This document shows, piece by piece, positions 8,396-17,614 of a DNA stretch of 64,000 nucleotides; position 1 is the stretch's first letter, and each line of letters begins with the position of its first letter. The DNA comes from an uncultured Sulfurovum sp. (GTDB lineage: Bacteria > Campylobacterota > Campylobacteria > Campylobacterales > Sulfurovaceae). The DNA lies in NCBI GenBank assembly GCA_902727935.1, contig CACVAX010000059.1:109211-173210 (forward strand). Reading direction: 5' to 3'. The notes below the pieces were generated by a model that had not been told where the DNA came from, did not search any database, and saw nothing but the letters and a program-made list of their open reading frames with translations. The translations under genes were made by a program, and so were the position numbers.

Positions 8396-9034
8396 TTACT
8401 TATTTTTTGTTTTTTCTTTTATGACTATCTGTATTGGTTCGCTTGTGTTTGTGCCTAAGTAAGGTTTAGCAGCATCAATAAGTAGAGGAATAATCTTTTT
8501 TAAGTTCTTGGATTCACCAACACTTGAAACATCGACACGCCATAGTTCTTTGTTAAATTGGTCTTTAGCTAAGAGGGTTACATAACGGTTATAGTAGTTA
8601 CGTGTTTTACGGTAGGTGGTGTAGCCTCCTCCATAATAAGGATAAAAAAATGGCTGATAATATCTAGCATAAGGATAGCCTCCCCATCCCACATGAAAGG
8701 ATATATCGGGTTCTCTATAGGTTTCTGTTTGTTGGTCTACTTGGTCTAAGCCATAGTCAAAATAGATATGTTGTTTTACACTTTCACCTTGACTACTTCT
8801 TAAATAACCTTTTTGATGTAAAATTTGAGCAAGTTGTGTTGTGTGATGTTGAAAAAGTAAATCTCCACTGTTGAGTCTATTGTTCAATGGTTTTATGTCG
8901 TAAGTACTAGGGTTTAGAGAAATATTGGGTGCTGTAACAGCATCTATGCTTACTTGGTATTTTGGACTAATAGAACATCCTGTACTAAAGATGAGTGCCA
9001 AGAATGTTAGTAACATAAGTAAAATACGATTCAT
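8396..9034 (-). CDS. DUF4136-like lipoprotein
   Basis: Predicted outer-membrane or periplasmic lipoprotein of unknown function. The signal peptide ends in a lipobox FSTGC with C20 as lipidation site. The mature part resembles DUF4136 proteins and carries a Tyr/Gly/Pro-rich segment (roughly residues 115-145). A strong AAAGGAGAAC site precedes the start. The gene lies upstream of and in the same direction as the peroxiredoxin gene, 71 bp away, and is divergent from the thioredoxin-like gene. Confidence 0.75.
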   Translation of the reverse strand: MNRILLMLLTFLALIFSTGCSISPKYQVSIDAVTAPNISLNPSTYDIKPLNNRLNSGDLLFQHHTTQLAQILHQKGYLRSSQGESVKQHIYFDYGLDQVDQQTETYREPDISFHVGWGGYPYARYYQPFFYPYYGGGYTTYRKTRNYYNRYVTLLAKDQFNKELWRVDVSSVGESKNLKKIIPLLIDAAKPYLGTNTSEPIQIVIKEKTKNK

Positions 9035-9180
9035 GAATTAAGTTCTCCTTTTGGGTTAATGACTATATTTTACTATAAGTTTTCTTGGTGTAGAAATAGT
9101 GTAAAGAGAAAAGTTATTTTTTAAAGAGTTAAGGTAGAATCCAAATTGAAACAACATTTTAAAATAAATGAGGAGTTTAG

Positions 9181-9528
9181 ATGAAAGAGAATACACCTTT
9201 AGAAGTACAGCGTTATGCCGATGTACAAGAGCATATAGGTAATGGAAATCCTACGATTATTGCTTTTGGAATGAGTCATTGTTATTCTTGTTTGGCTATG
9301 TCAAAATTGTTTGCAGAAGTTTTAAAAGAACATCCTGAGTATCAAATATATTCGGTAGATGGTCAAAAAGAACGTTTAATATTACGAGACAAATATAAGC
9401 TCAAACTCATGCCAGTGCAACTTTTTTTTGATGCAAAGGGAAATGAAGTTTTCAGACATGAAGGTGCTTATAAAAAGGCTGTTTTAGAGATTATCCTAAA
9501 AAAATATGGCTTTGGAAATTACGCTTAG
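9181..9528 (+). CDS. thioredoxin-like protein
   Basis: Small thioredoxin-fold protein (115 residues) with the redox motif HCYSC (C34, C37) and the cis-proline region KLMPVQLFF near residue 79. There is no signal peptide, so it should be cytoplasmic. The active site differs from the WCGPC of ordinary thioredoxin, so it is probably specialised. GAGGAG precedes the ATG. modA follows 21 bp downstream. Confidence 0.82.
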   Translation: MKENTPLEVQRYADVQEHIGNGNPTIIAFGMSHCYSCLAMSKLFAEVLKEHPEYQIYSVDGQKERLILRDKYKLKLMPVQLFFDAKGNEVFRHEGAYKKAVLEIILKKYGFGNYA

Positions 9529-9549
9529 GGATATTTGGTATAATTAGTC

Positions 9550-10308
9550 ATGAAATTTAAATTACTCCTTTTAACACTTCTTTCAAGTTTTATAATGGCT
9601 GAGACCATTACCGTGGCTGTGGCTGCCAATGTTTCGTATGCCATTAACGATTTAAAAAAAGAGTTCAATAAACTCTATCCGAACATAAACGTACAAGTGA
9701 TACTGGGTGGAACAGGTAAGCTTGTGGCACAAATAAAACACAAAGCACCTTACCATATACTCATGGCTGCCAATATGATGTATCCTAAAAAACTCTACGA
9801 AAGTGGAGATGCAGTAACCAGACCTTTGGTGTATGCACAAGGTTCGTTAGCGTATCTTTCAACTAAAAACCTAGACCTTTCAAAAGGTATGGAACTTCTT
9901 TTAAGTGACAAAGTTAAAAAAATAGCCATTGCCAATCCTAAAACAGCACCTTATGGTGTGGCCAGTGTTAAAGCGTTAAAAAATGCCAAAGTATATGATG
10001 CCACAAAGTCTAAATTTGTCTATGGTGAGTCTATTTCTCAAACGGTTATTTATGCCACAAAAGCCACAGATATTGGACTAATAGCAAAGTCTGCACTTTA
10101 CAGCCCTAAGATGGCTCATTTCAAAAAAGATGTTCATTGGAAAGAAGTAGATGCTAAATTTTATACACCTATTGACCAAGGGATTGTACTTTTGAAACAT
10201 GGAGAAAAATCATTGGGAGCTTCTGCTTTTTATGCGTTTATTATGTCTAAGAGGGCTAAAGAGGTTTTTGAAGATTTTGGCTATAGTGTTCCTGCTCAAT
10301 CTAATTAA
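9550..10308 (+). CDS. modA: molybdate ABC transporter substrate-binding protein
   Basis: Periplasmic binding protein delivering molybdate or tungstate to ModB/ModC. It has a 17-residue signal peptide ending MAE. The N-terminal core ITVAVAANVSYAINDL and ILGGTGKL, plus the later ANPKTAPYG, match ModA, with Ser/Ala ligand positions as in the family. The length (252) is normal. A TATAAT lies at 9539-9544, only 5 bp before the ATG, and there is no good ribosome site close by. The remainder of the transporter (modB, modC) is displaced by about 2.1 kb. Confidence 0.88.
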   Translation: MKFKLLLLTLLSSFIMAETITVAVAANVSYAINDLKKEFNKLYPNINVQVILGGTGKLVAQIKHKAPYHILMAANMMYPKKLYESGDAVTRPLVYAQGSLAYLSTKNLDLSKGMELLLSDKVKKIAIANPKTAPYGVASVKALKNAKVYDATKSKFVYGESISQTVIYATKATDIGLIAKSALYSPKMAHFKKDVHWKEVDAKFYTPIDQGIVLLKHGEKSLGASAFYAFIMSKRAKEVFEDFGYSVPAQSN

Positions 10309-10320
10309 ATAATAAAGATA

Positions 10321-10329
10321 TGCTACAAT
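10321..10329 (+). promoter_or_regulatory. candidate promoter of VapBC-like module
   Basis: TGCTACAAT fits a TG-extended -10 box about 25 bp before the antitoxin start codon; AAGGA follows as ribosome site. This suggests the toxin-antitoxin pair is transcribed independently of modA. Confidence 0.35.
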
Positions 10330-10354
10330 TAATATAAAATATAAGGATTTCACT

Positions 10355-10600
10355 ATGAGAATTACACTTGATGTTCCAAATGAACAATTGTTTGAAAAAA
10401 TATTGTGGTTTTTAAATCGTTTTAAAAATGATGGTGTTCAAATAATGACCATTCAAAGACAAAGTAAAAAGACTGATACAAATATTTCTAAATTAAAACA
10501 GTTTGAAAAACTTGTTAATGCTAAAAGTAAGAATACTGTTAAGATAAGTGAACAGACTATTTTGAATCCTCATGATGAGTTGAGTAATGATATATCTTGA
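10355..10600 (+). CDS. putative antitoxin of PIN-domain toxin
   Basis: The 81-residue charged protein is not recognised by family. It begins MRITLDVPNEQLFEKI, overlaps the PIN-domain gene by 14 bp, and has the size of a VapB antitoxin, so it is called antitoxin by position. No clear ribbon-helix-helix or AbrB motif is visible. It is expected to bind and neutralise the toxin and repress the shared promoter. Confidence 0.6.
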   Translation: MRITLDVPNEQLFEKILWFLNRFKNDGVQIMTIQRQSKKTDTNISKLKQFEKLVNAKSKNTVKISEQTILNPHDELSNDIS

Positions 10601-10997
10601 TACTAATGTTTTGATTTATGCAACACTGTCTAGTGTTGATACAGCAAGTCAACAAGAGAAAGCTATTGAGATATTAAAAGAGTTGATAGATAATGATGAA
10701 CTATTACTTTCAAATTTGAATTTATTAGAATACACTTTTGTTATGAACAAGGCTCAAGAAGATAGTAATAAAATTGAAAATGCTTTAGAACTGTTCCAAA
10801 CTTTTGTTCAGGATGAAACAAAAGGGTTTAATCTCGACTTGATGAAAATGTTAAATAATGATTATGCTTATAAGAACTCTTTTGATCTGTATCATGTAGC
10901 ATTTGCTAAACATAATCAATGTCAAAAAATTTTTACTTTTGATAAAGGGTTTAAGAAGTTTATTGATATCTGTGAGATAGAGATTGATATTTTATAA
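10587..10997 (+). CDS. vapC: PIN-domain ribonuclease toxin (VapC type)
   Basis: Magnesium-dependent endoribonuclease toxin. The four acidic active-site residues are visible: D5 in YLDTNVLIY, E48 in LLEYTF, D100 in SFDLYHVAFA and D119 in TFDKGF. The length of 136 is typical. Translation is coupled to the antitoxin gene through the 14-bp overlap. The pair sits inside the mod transporter locus. Confidence 0.85.
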   Translation: MIYLDTNVLIYATLSSVDTASQQEKAIEILKELIDNDELLLSNLNLLEYTFVMNKAQEDSNKIENALELFQTFVQDETKGFNLDLMKMLNNDYAYKNSFDLYHVAFAKHNQCQKIFTFDKGFKKFIDICEIEIDIL

Positions 10998-11025
10998 CTT
11001 GAAATTTTTAGGATATTAAACGTAA

Positions 11026-12375
11026 ATGGTTTTATTTTCTACATCTAGGTCATTAAAAAATGAGGAAATTTCACTCTTAGCTATTATTGAGGTTATTTTT
11101 GCAGTTGGAGTTTATTGGGGAATTGCTATTTATTATAATATATATTGGCATATTATATTAAGTATATCCATTGTTCCTTTTCTTTTATTACAATCAAAAC
11201 AATCAATTGAACTTTCATTAGATAAATTTCACAGTTATAGCCTCGCTTCTAATAAAACACTATTTTTTAGTTTATTTATACTTTTACCATTATTCTCTTT
11301 AGGTAATATTTTTTATTTTAAATTAGACTATATATTATTATGGATTTTTTCAATTATTATTGTGTGTTTTTATATAATTTTAATTTTTGCTATATTAGTT
11401 TTTGGGCTATCAAATTTAAAAATAGAAAGTAGAATAGAACTTGCTTCGACGATGAGTAGTTTATATTATTCTTTTATTAAAATAATTCTAGATCTTCTTG
11501 ATTCTATTAGAGCAAAAGTAGTAGGAACTATTTTAAACTTACGTTATGGATATATGAATATTACATCAAATTGGTTTAGACGGACATTTCTTATGGATAT
11601 GGTTTCCGTACCAGAAATTATTACAGGTATAGAAAATGATACAAAATCTGAGAGTAGAACTTTTAAAGTATCTAAAACATGGCATTATATAGTAGTAAAA
11701 AAAGAAGTGTACTATGAAAGTTTAAAAGAATATGATATTAAGATGATGTGGGCATTTAAAATTTCTTCTATTATTCAATTAATAGGAATTTATTTCATTA
11801 CTTTAGTTTATCGCATAAGTATTAAGTCAACATTTTGGTTTTACTATCCATTAATTTTAGTTATTAAAAAGCCAAATTTAACAACCAGTCAAGATATAGG
11901 AGTGTTTTTATCACGACAATATGAAACTGTACTTGCAAAGATAGGACTATTAGTCTCAATAGGGTCTTTAAGTATGTTTATTTTTAAGAATTTAAAGGTT
12001 TTTGAGTGGCTTCCTATTGAAAGTTCTCCTATTAAACCTTTTCTCTTATTATTTTATATTGATTATTCAGCACTTGAAAATTGGAAAATTATTCATTTAG
12101 TGTTATCCCTTTTAATAGTGGTGTTGTATTTATATTCAGACTGGATTAAAAAGCCTTATACTTTAAATAATAAACCTCTTAAAAAAGATATTAATGTAAA
12201 AACAATTATTTATCTTAATAACATAAAGAATTTGTTATTAAATTTATACCTTATATGTGCATTTATATATGTTAATAGTTTTTTTAAAATTTTGGAATAT
12301 AATTATGTACCAAGTTTTTTAAATGGTTTTTTTGTAAAATTATTGGAGCTAGTAAGATATGTACCATTTAATTAA
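11026..12375 (+). CDS. multi-pass membrane protein of unknown function
   Basis: Not recognised. The 449-residue product has about four hydrophobic helices in the first 135 residues, a mostly polar 100-residue middle with a basic/Thr-Trp-rich segment, then four or five further hydrophobic helices. Codon use is noticeably more AT-rich (long TTT/ATT/TTA runs) than modB and modC next to it. It follows the VapC gene by 28 bp and, with the toxin-antitoxin pair, separates modA from modB, so it looks like acquired cargo. Confidence 0.75.
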   Translation: MVLFSTSRSLKNEEISLLAIIEVIFAVGVYWGIAIYYNIYWHIILSISIVPFLLLQSKQSIELSLDKFHSYSLASNKTLFFSLFILLPLFSLGNIFYFKLDYILLWIFSIIIVCFYIILIFAILVFGLSNLKIESRIELASTMSSLYYSFIKIILDLLDSIRAKVVGTILNLRYGYMNITSNWFRRTFLMDMVSVPEIITGIENDTKSESRTFKVSKTWHYIVVKKEVYYESLKEYDIKMMWAFKISSIIQLIGIYFITLVYRISIKSTFWFYYPLILVIKKPNLTTSQDIGVFLSRQYETVLAKIGLLVSIGSLSMFIFKNLKVFEWLPIESSPIKPFLLLFYIDYSALENWKIIHLVLSLLIVVLYLYSDWIKKPYTLNNKPLKKDINVKTIIYLNNIKNLLLNLYLICAFIYVNSFFKILEYNYVPSFLNGFFVKLLELVRYVPFN

Positions 12376-12407
12376 TATTATTTTAGAGTTAGAGAAAGAT
12401 AGATAAC

Positions 12408-13064
12408 ATGTTAGAAACCCTAAAAACCCTAGACCTAACTCCATTCTTACTATCTTTCAAACTAGCAGGAATAACAACTATCATCCTATTTCTTCTAAGT
12501 TTACCACTAGCATGGTACTTATCTCAAACAAAGTCAAAAGTAAAACCATTTATTGAAGCCATAACAGCTTTACCGATTGTGTTACCACCTTCTGTTTTAG
12601 GTTTTTATATATTAGTGGTTTTTGCAGAGGTAGATTTAAACTTTACATTTACAGGCTTGGTGATTGCTTCTTGTTTTTACTCTTTGCCTTTTATGGTACA
12701 GCCTTTACAAGGTGGGTTTGAGAGTTTGAATAAAAATATGTTGGAAGCTTCGTACATAGCAGGTAAAAGTAAAATAATCACACTTTTTAGAGTGGCTTTA
12801 CCCAATAGTAAACCAGCATTACTTACGGCACTTATTATTACGTTTGCTCATACGGTAGGAGAGTTTGGGGTGATATTGATGATAGGTGGGAGTATCCCAA
12901 ATGAAACAAAGGTAGCCTCTATTGCTATTTATGAAATGGTGGAGATTATGGACTATAGTACAGCACATATTTACTCAGCTATTATGCTACTCATAAGTTT
13001 TGTGGTGCTTGTTTCTGTTTATTTTTTTAACCATACACAAAAACGTATAGGTGGGTTTAACTAA
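12408..13064 (+). CDS. modB: molybdate ABC transporter permease
   Basis: Inner-membrane channel subunit of the molybdate importer. Five to six hydrophobic helices; the cytoplasmic EAA loop is seen as MLEASYIAGKSKIITLFRVA followed by LPNSKPALLTA, where ModC docks. The start LETLKTLDLTPFLLSFKLA and the length of 218 are normal for ModB. Its stop overlaps the modC start (TAATG). Confidence 0.92.
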   Translation: MLETLKTLDLTPFLLSFKLAGITTIILFLLSLPLAWYLSQTKSKVKPFIEAITALPIVLPPSVLGFYILVVFAEVDLNFTFTGLVIASCFYSLPFMVQPLQGGFESLNKNMLEASYIAGKSKIITLFRVALPNSKPALLTALIITFAHTVGEFGVILMIGGSIPNETKVASIAIYEMVEIMDYSTAHIYSAIMLLISFVVLVSVYFFNHTQKRIGGFN

Positions 13065-13879
13065 TGCTACGTATTGACATAAAGAAACAACTTCATGGTT
13101 CAAATGGGGTAATGAATTTAAATATTAATTGTTCTATTAAAGAAGGAGAGTTTGTAGCTATCTCTGGGAAAAGTGGTTCAGGGAAGACAACTTTTTTACG
13201 CATATTAGCAGGGCTTGAAGAAGCAGAAGGAACTATGAATATTAGTGAAGAAGTTTGGTTGAAGGGTAAGAAAGCTTTAGCTCCACAAAAAAGAAACATA
13301 GGATTTGTTTTTCAAGACTATGCTTTGTTTGAAAACATGACGGTAGAAGAGAATTTACTATTTGTAAAAGAGGATAAAAAATTAGCAAACTATCTTTTGG
13401 AGGTGACAGAGCTTAGTAAGTTAAAAACAAAATTACCAAAAAGCCTTTCTGGTGGTCAAAAACAACGTGTTGCACTTTGTAGAGCCATGATGAATCGACC
13501 ACAACTTTTATTGTTAGATGAACCCCTTTCAGCACTTGATTCTGCGATGCGTTATAAATTACAAGATGAGATATTGCAATTACATAAAGAGTTTGGAACA
13601 ACCACAATTATGGTGAGTCATGATGCCAGTGAAATTTATCGTTTGGCTTCTCGTGTGCTAGTTCTTGAAAATGGAAAGATAGTTGATGATGGAACAGCAA
13701 AAGAGGTGATGATGGGAAAAAAAAATCTTTTAGAAGGAGAACTTTTAGAATTGCGAGAGGATAATGTGGCTACTGTATTAGTAGGACAGCAACTCATAGA
13801 AGTAGCTTTTTCTAAAGAAGAAACAGAAAAACTACAAATTGGAGATTTTGTTAGTTTAGTAAGTCATAAAAATCTTTAG
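13064..13879 (+). CDS. modC: molybdate ABC transporter ATPase
   Basis: Energises molybdate import. Walker A GKSGSGKTT at residues 35-43, Q-loop FVFQDYALF, signature LSGGQKQR and Walker B LLLLDEPLSALD. After the ATPase core a short region of about 40 residues (DNVATVLVGQQLIEVAF) replaces the full TOBE/MOP regulatory domain, so molybdate sensing by ModC may be reduced. The last 29 bp overlap the convergent pseudouridine synthase gene. Confidence 0.92.
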   Translation: MLRIDIKKQLHGSNGVMNLNINCSIKEGEFVAISGKSGSGKTTFLRILAGLEEAEGTMNISEEVWLKGKKALAPQKRNIGFVFQDYALFENMTVEENLLFVKEDKKLANYLLEVTELSKLKTKLPKSLSGGQKQRVALCRAMMNRPQLLLLDEPLSALDSAMRYKLQDEILQLHKEFGTTTIMVSHDASEIYRLASRVLVLENGKIVDDGTAKEVMMGKKNLLEGELLELREDNVATVLVGQQLIEVAFSKEETEKLQIGDFVSLVSHKNL

Positions 13880-14711
13880 GAGCATCTACTTCAAACGTAA
13901 TATTTTTTTTCTTTGTTGGGTGAAAAATGGTTAGTTTTGTGGCGTGTAATCCCATTCTGTCACCTTTTTTGTAATTTTTTCCATAACGTTCATCACCTAA
14001 AATATAGTTACCCATCCAGCTCATGTGGGCTCTAATTTGATGTTGTCTACCTGTTTCAATGTGAACTTCAAGTAATGATTTATTATTTTTAGACTCTTTT
14101 AGCTGATAGTGCGTGAGTGCAGGTTTTGCTTTTGGGTCTTTTCCCACATGCATTTTATATTCTTTGTCATCTAAGCGTAAAGGTTGATTGATGCTTCCTT
14201 TTTCTTCTTTAGGTGTTCCCTTGACAATGGCTAGATAAATTTTTTCTGCATCACTCCATTTACCCATGGTACTTTCTCGAAGTTCTCGCGAGGTAGCAAA
14301 AAGTAAAATACCAGAAGTTTCACGGTCAAGACGATGTACGGGGATGAGGTCTGGACTTTTTCTGTTTTTAGTGAGTTGTTTTCGTAAAATAGCCAAAGCA
14401 TGTTCTTTATTTTCCTGTTTATTTCCAACAGAAAGCAGACCAGCTGGTTTGTTAATGGCTATGAGTTCATTGTCTTGATAGATGATTTCTAAACTATTGA
14501 GAGGTGCTAATGATTTTTTTTGAACCACACCCACTTCTACAATATCATTAATATTTAGAGGAAAATCAAACTTAGTGGTACTTTTACCATTAACAGCGAT
14601 AGAATTATTTTTAAGACGTTCTTTGACTTTCTTTTTTGACCAAGTATGAAGTACGGAAAATAAAAAATTTAGAAGTTTGTCATCTTTTTGTACGGTGAAT
14701 CGTTCTATCAT
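13851..14711 (-). CDS. RluA-family pseudouridine synthase
   Basis: Isomerises uridine to pseudouridine in rRNA or tRNA. An S4-like RNA-binding segment covers about residues 15-65 (SKKKVKERLKNNSIAVNGK). The catalytic motif HRLDRETSGILLFA carries the essential aspartate, and GRQHQIRAHM is the conserved later motif. The length is 286. Which position it modifies (RluC or RluD type) cannot be decided. It overlaps modC tail-to-tail by 29 bp. Confidence 0.88.
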   Translation of the reverse strand: MIERFTVQKDDKLLNFLFSVLHTWSKKKVKERLKNNSIAVNGKSTTKFDFPLNINDIVEVGVVQKKSLAPLNSLEIIYQDNELIAINKPAGLLSVGNKQENKEHALAILRKQLTKNRKSPDLIPVHRLDRETSGILLFATSRELRESTMGKWSDAEKIYLAIVKGTPKEEKGSINQPLRLDDKEYKMHVGKDPKAKPALTHYQLKESKNNKSLLEVHIETGRQHQIRAHMSWMGNYILGDERYGKNYKKGDRMGLHATKLTIFHPTKKKNITFEVDAPKDFYDLLN

Positions 14712-14870
14712 GGGTTACCTTTTGTAATTTATGGCGAATTATAGCACCTTTCTAAATAAGTTTATTAGAGGTATTGATTTGCAAAATAGTGACAATAGTA
14801 ACCAATTTTTAACATAACTTACAATATACTTACGCATAAACTTTAATATATTATAGTAAAGGAAACTTAA

Positions 14871-15392
14871 ATGTATAAAAAAATATTCATACTGGCTTTT
14901 ATGTCGATGTCCACACTTTATGCTGCAGAAGATTTTTCATCAGAAAGGTTACTTGGAATTGAAGTAGGTTACACAACTACCGTTACTAATGGAGATGGTA
15001 CACAAAGAACAGAACGTGACGCTGAAGTGGGTGTAAGAATTGGTGCACAAAATGATGATTGGAGAACAACCCTTTCAGCACGTTTTATGAAATCTGGTGG
15101 TAGAGACTATCAGAAGATTATGTTAGATTTTGACCATTTTGTATGGGAGAGTTTGTATGAAACGGATCAAGTTGTCTTTAAACCTTATTTAGGGGGACAT
15201 GCTGGTTGGTTAAGGTATACAGATGATATCTCTTTAAGTGACAATGGTTTTGCTTATGGTGGTCAGGTGGGCTTGGCTCTAAATGTACTCAAAGAAGTAG
15301 ATTTTGACTTAGCTTATAAATATACCGTGACAGATATGGAGATGGTAGATAATTTTGGCTCTTTTGTATTGGGTGTAAACTACATTTATTAA
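14871..15392 (+). CDS. small outer-membrane beta-barrel protein
   Basis: Signal peptide ending LYAAE (about residue 19), then alternating polar/hydrophobic strands and a terminal aromatic residue (VNYIY), as in 8-stranded outer-membrane barrels. 173 residues. Function unknown. AAAGGA lies 8 nt before the ATG. A hairpin terminator follows, so it is probably monocistronic. Confidence 0.75.
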   Translation: MYKKIFILAFMSMSTLYAAEDFSSERLLGIEVGYTTTVTNGDGTQRTERDAEVGVRIGAQNDDWRTTLSARFMKSGGRDYQKIMLDFDHFVWESLYETDQVVFKPYLGGHAGWLRYTDDISLSDNGFAYGGQVGLALNVLKEVDFDLAYKYTVTDMEMVDNFGSFVLGVNYIY

Positions 15393-15403
15393 ACATCTCT
15401 TTC

Positions 15404-15429
15404 TTAAAGAACATTTTTTTGTTCTTTAA
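15404..15429 (+). terminator. rho-independent terminator after beta-barrel gene
   Basis: Perfect 9-bp inverted repeat TTAAAGAAC / GTTCTTTAA with an 8-nt loop, followed by CCCTCTTTTTC. It ends the beta-barrel transcript before serS. Confidence 0.6.
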
Positions 15430-15495
15430 CCCTCTTTTTCTTAACTTTTCACTATACTTTTAGCAATAATTTTTACCATAAATAGGCCTATACAG

Positions 15496-16746
15496 ATGAT
15501 TGATTTAAAATATTTACAAAAAAACTTTGATGAAGCCAGTGCTAAATTCATTAAAAAAGGTGTTGACACAGAGACACTTAAAAACTTAAAAGAGCTTTTT
15601 GGAACATTGAAAGAGAAAAATGCCATCCTTGAAGAGGCTAAAGCAGAGCAAAATAAAATGTCTAAACTTTTTGGTGCGTACATGCGTGAAAAAAAAGATG
15701 TGACTGAGCTAAAGGCAAAAGTTGATGCTAAAAAAGATGAGATAGTAGGTTTACAAGAGAATGCAAGAGAAGCACAAATGGCTTTAGAAAATGTTGCTTT
15801 AGCCATGCCTAACCTGCCTGATGATTCTGTTCCTGAAGGAGCTGATGAAGAAGACAATGTAGAACTCAAAAAAGTATTAGAACCTAAAACTTTTACTTTC
15901 GAACCTAAAGAGCATTGGGCATTAGCTGAAATAAATGGTTGGATAGAGTTTGATCGAGGGGTAAAATTGGCTAAAAGTCGTTTTGCTGTACTGCGTGGAG
16001 ATGCAGCTCGAATGGAACGTGCTTTAATCAATTTCTTTTTAGATATGAATCGTCAAAAAGGTTTTGAAGAGGTTTATGTACCTTTTATTAATAATGCTAC
16101 CATGCTCGAAGGTACAGGACAGTTACCAAAGTTTGAAGATGATTTATTTAAGATAGAGGGTGAAGATTTATACTTAATTCCCACAGCAGAAGTACCTTTA
16201 ACCAATCTTTATAATGATGAAATTTTAACAGTTAAAGAGTTACCTATTTTATTGACAGCTTATACGCCATGTTTTAGAAAAGAAGCTGGTTCAGCAGGGC
16301 GTGATACACGTGGAATGATACGTCAGCATCAGTTTGATAAAGTCGAGATGGTTGCCATTACCACACCAGAGCAAAGTGAAGAAATGTTTAAGATGATGGT
16401 AGACAATGCTTCAGACATTTTAACCCAACTTGAACTTCCACACAGAGTAGTTCAGCTTTGTGGTGGAGACCTTGGCTTTTCAGCTGCTACAACCATTGAT
16501 CTTGAAGTTTGGCTTCCAGGGCAAAATAAGTACAGAGAGATTTCATCTATTTCAAATACACGTGATTTTCAAGCCCGAAGAGCAAAGATTCGTTATAAAG
16601 AGGGAAAGAAAAATGTATTGGTAAATACGCTAAATGGTTCAGCATTGGCTGTGGGGCGTACATTGGTGGCAATTATGGAAAATTACCAAAATGAAGATGG
16701 TACTATTGAGATTCCTGAAGTTTTAAAGCCTTATATGGGTAGGTAG
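15496..16746 (+). CDS. serS: seryl-tRNA synthetase
   Basis: Charges tRNA-Ser with serine; class II synthetase. The N-terminal 110 residues form the long coiled-coil tRNA-binding arm (Lys/Glu-rich). The catalytic core has [12 protein letters not shown], the motif 2 region [17 protein letters not shown] and motif 3 [15 protein letters not shown]. The length of 416 is normal. There is only a weak AGG upstream of the ATG. Confidence 0.97.
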   Translation: MIDLKYLQKNFDEASAKFIKKGVDTETLKNLKELFGTLKEKNAILEEAKAEQNKMSKLFGAYMREKKDVTELKAKVDAKKDEIVGLQENAREAQMALENVALAMPNLPDDSVPEGADEEDNVELKKVLEPKTFTFEPKEHWALAEINGWIEFDRGVKLAKSRFAVLRGDAARMERALINFFLDMNRQKGFEEVYVPFINNATMLEGTGQLPKFEDDLFKIEGEDLYLIPTAEVPLTNLYNDEILTVKELPILLTAYTPCFRKEAGSAGRDTRGMIRQHQFDKVEMVAITTPEQSEEMFKMMVDNASDILTQLELPHRVVQLCGGDLGFSAATTIDLEVWLPGQNKYREISSISNTRDFQARRAKIRYKEGKKNVLVNTLNGSALAVGRTLVAIMENYQNEDGTIEIPEVLKPYMGR

Positions 16747-16783
16747 ATAGAGATATGTAGTATCTACCTTGTAAATGATGGAG

Positions 16784-17056
16784 TTATACGGTGATTACTC
16801 TAATATTATTGGCAAGCATTCTTTGTAAAATATTTTCCATGGATGCCAGTGTATTTCCTGAAGACTCACAAGAGACACAGGCTCCTTGATACTCTACGTA
16901 AACCATAAGATATTCATATCTTTCGACCACATTAACCAGTTCTACATCTCCATTGTCTTTTTGTAAAAAGCCTCTTATGTTCTCTTCAATTACTTTATCG
17001 ATGGTATTTATTTTTTCCACTAGGGTCATTTTTGCAAACGCTTCTTGTTCAGTCAT
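16784..17056 (-). CDS. NifU-like C-terminal domain protein (Fe-S assembly)
   Basis: Short NifU/NfuA-type protein thought to carry Fe-S clusters to target proteins. The CxxC cluster motif is in GACVSCESS near the centre of the 90-residue product. I chose the ATG at 17056 (MTEQEAF) because AAGGAAT lies 4 bp before it; an in-frame ATG 39 bp upstream would add residues without a ribosome site. It is convergent with serS. Confidence 0.82.
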   Translation of the reverse strand: MTEQEAFAKMTLVEKINTIDKVIEENIRGFLQKDNGDVELVNVVERYEYLMVYVEYQGACVSCESSGNTLASMENILQRMLANNIRVITV

Positions 17057-17150
17057 CTTTATTCCTTGTCTAGCTAATTTAACGCAAAATATCATATAAA
17101 ACTTAATATAGGATTAATAGTGTTAAGTAAATATATGAATGGATAGGGCT

Positions 17151-17480
17151 TTATTGAGTGAGAGATTCTTCTGGGGGTAAATTTTTCATCTTTTTCATAT
17201 TTTTAATATATGTGGCTAATATTTCAATTTCTTCTTTATTAAGTGTACTTAATTGTAATTGCATAATATTACCCAAACCATATTTATTCAGTTCTCCATC
17301 TTTGTAGGCTGTAAGTTGTTTAATGGTTAAGTTAATATCTTGTCCTGTAATTATTTTTGATTGACCAAGTGCAGCTATTTCTCCATGCTCCCCATGACAT
17401 CCAGCACAATTTTTATAGAGTTCTTCATTATTAGCTAAGAGTGCTAAGGTTGTTAGCCCAAATAGTAGTGTTTTTTTCAT
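17151..17480 (-). CDS. monoheme cytochrome c, periplasmic
   Basis: Small class I cytochrome c. Signal peptide of about 17 residues (LLFGLTTLALLANN), heme motif CAGCH at residues 25-29, and a candidate axial methionine in NIMQLQLS. Total 109 residues. AAGGAT precedes the start. Probable electron carrier; its partner is not in the window with certainty. Confidence 0.88.
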   Translation of the reverse strand: MKKTLLFGLTTLALLANNEELYKNCAGCHGEHGEIAALGQSKIITGQDINLTIKQLTAYKDGELNKYGLGNIMQLQLSTLNKEEIEILATYIKNMKKMKNLPPEESLTQ

Positions 17481-17570
17481 CGTTATCCTTTTTTTCGTTC
17501 ATTCAAATAGTATCAATAGCAAATACCTAACTATAATAGAATTTTGTAGTGAAATCGTGAATTGATAAAG

Positions 17571-17605
17571 CTATGTTATAATGTTGAAAATAAATTATAA
17601 CATAG
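17571..17605. promoter_or_regulatory. 12-bp palindromic operator over the -10 box of the YfaZ-like gene
   Basis: Perfect inverted repeat CTATGTTATAAT / ATTATAACATAG (17571-17582 and 17594-17605), 11 nt apart. The left arm contains a consensus TATAAT (17577-17582) and the right arm abuts the ribosome site AGGAGA. A start of transcription near 17589 would fall between the arms, so DNA binding by a dimeric regulator fits better than an RNA hairpin. Confidence 0.5.
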
Positions 17606-17614
17606 GAGATTTAA

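Noticed and set aside
15441..16031. 196-codon minus-strand frame over serS
   Set aside because: It lies opposite a conserved essential gene, is Ser/Ala-rich low complexity and shows no family features.
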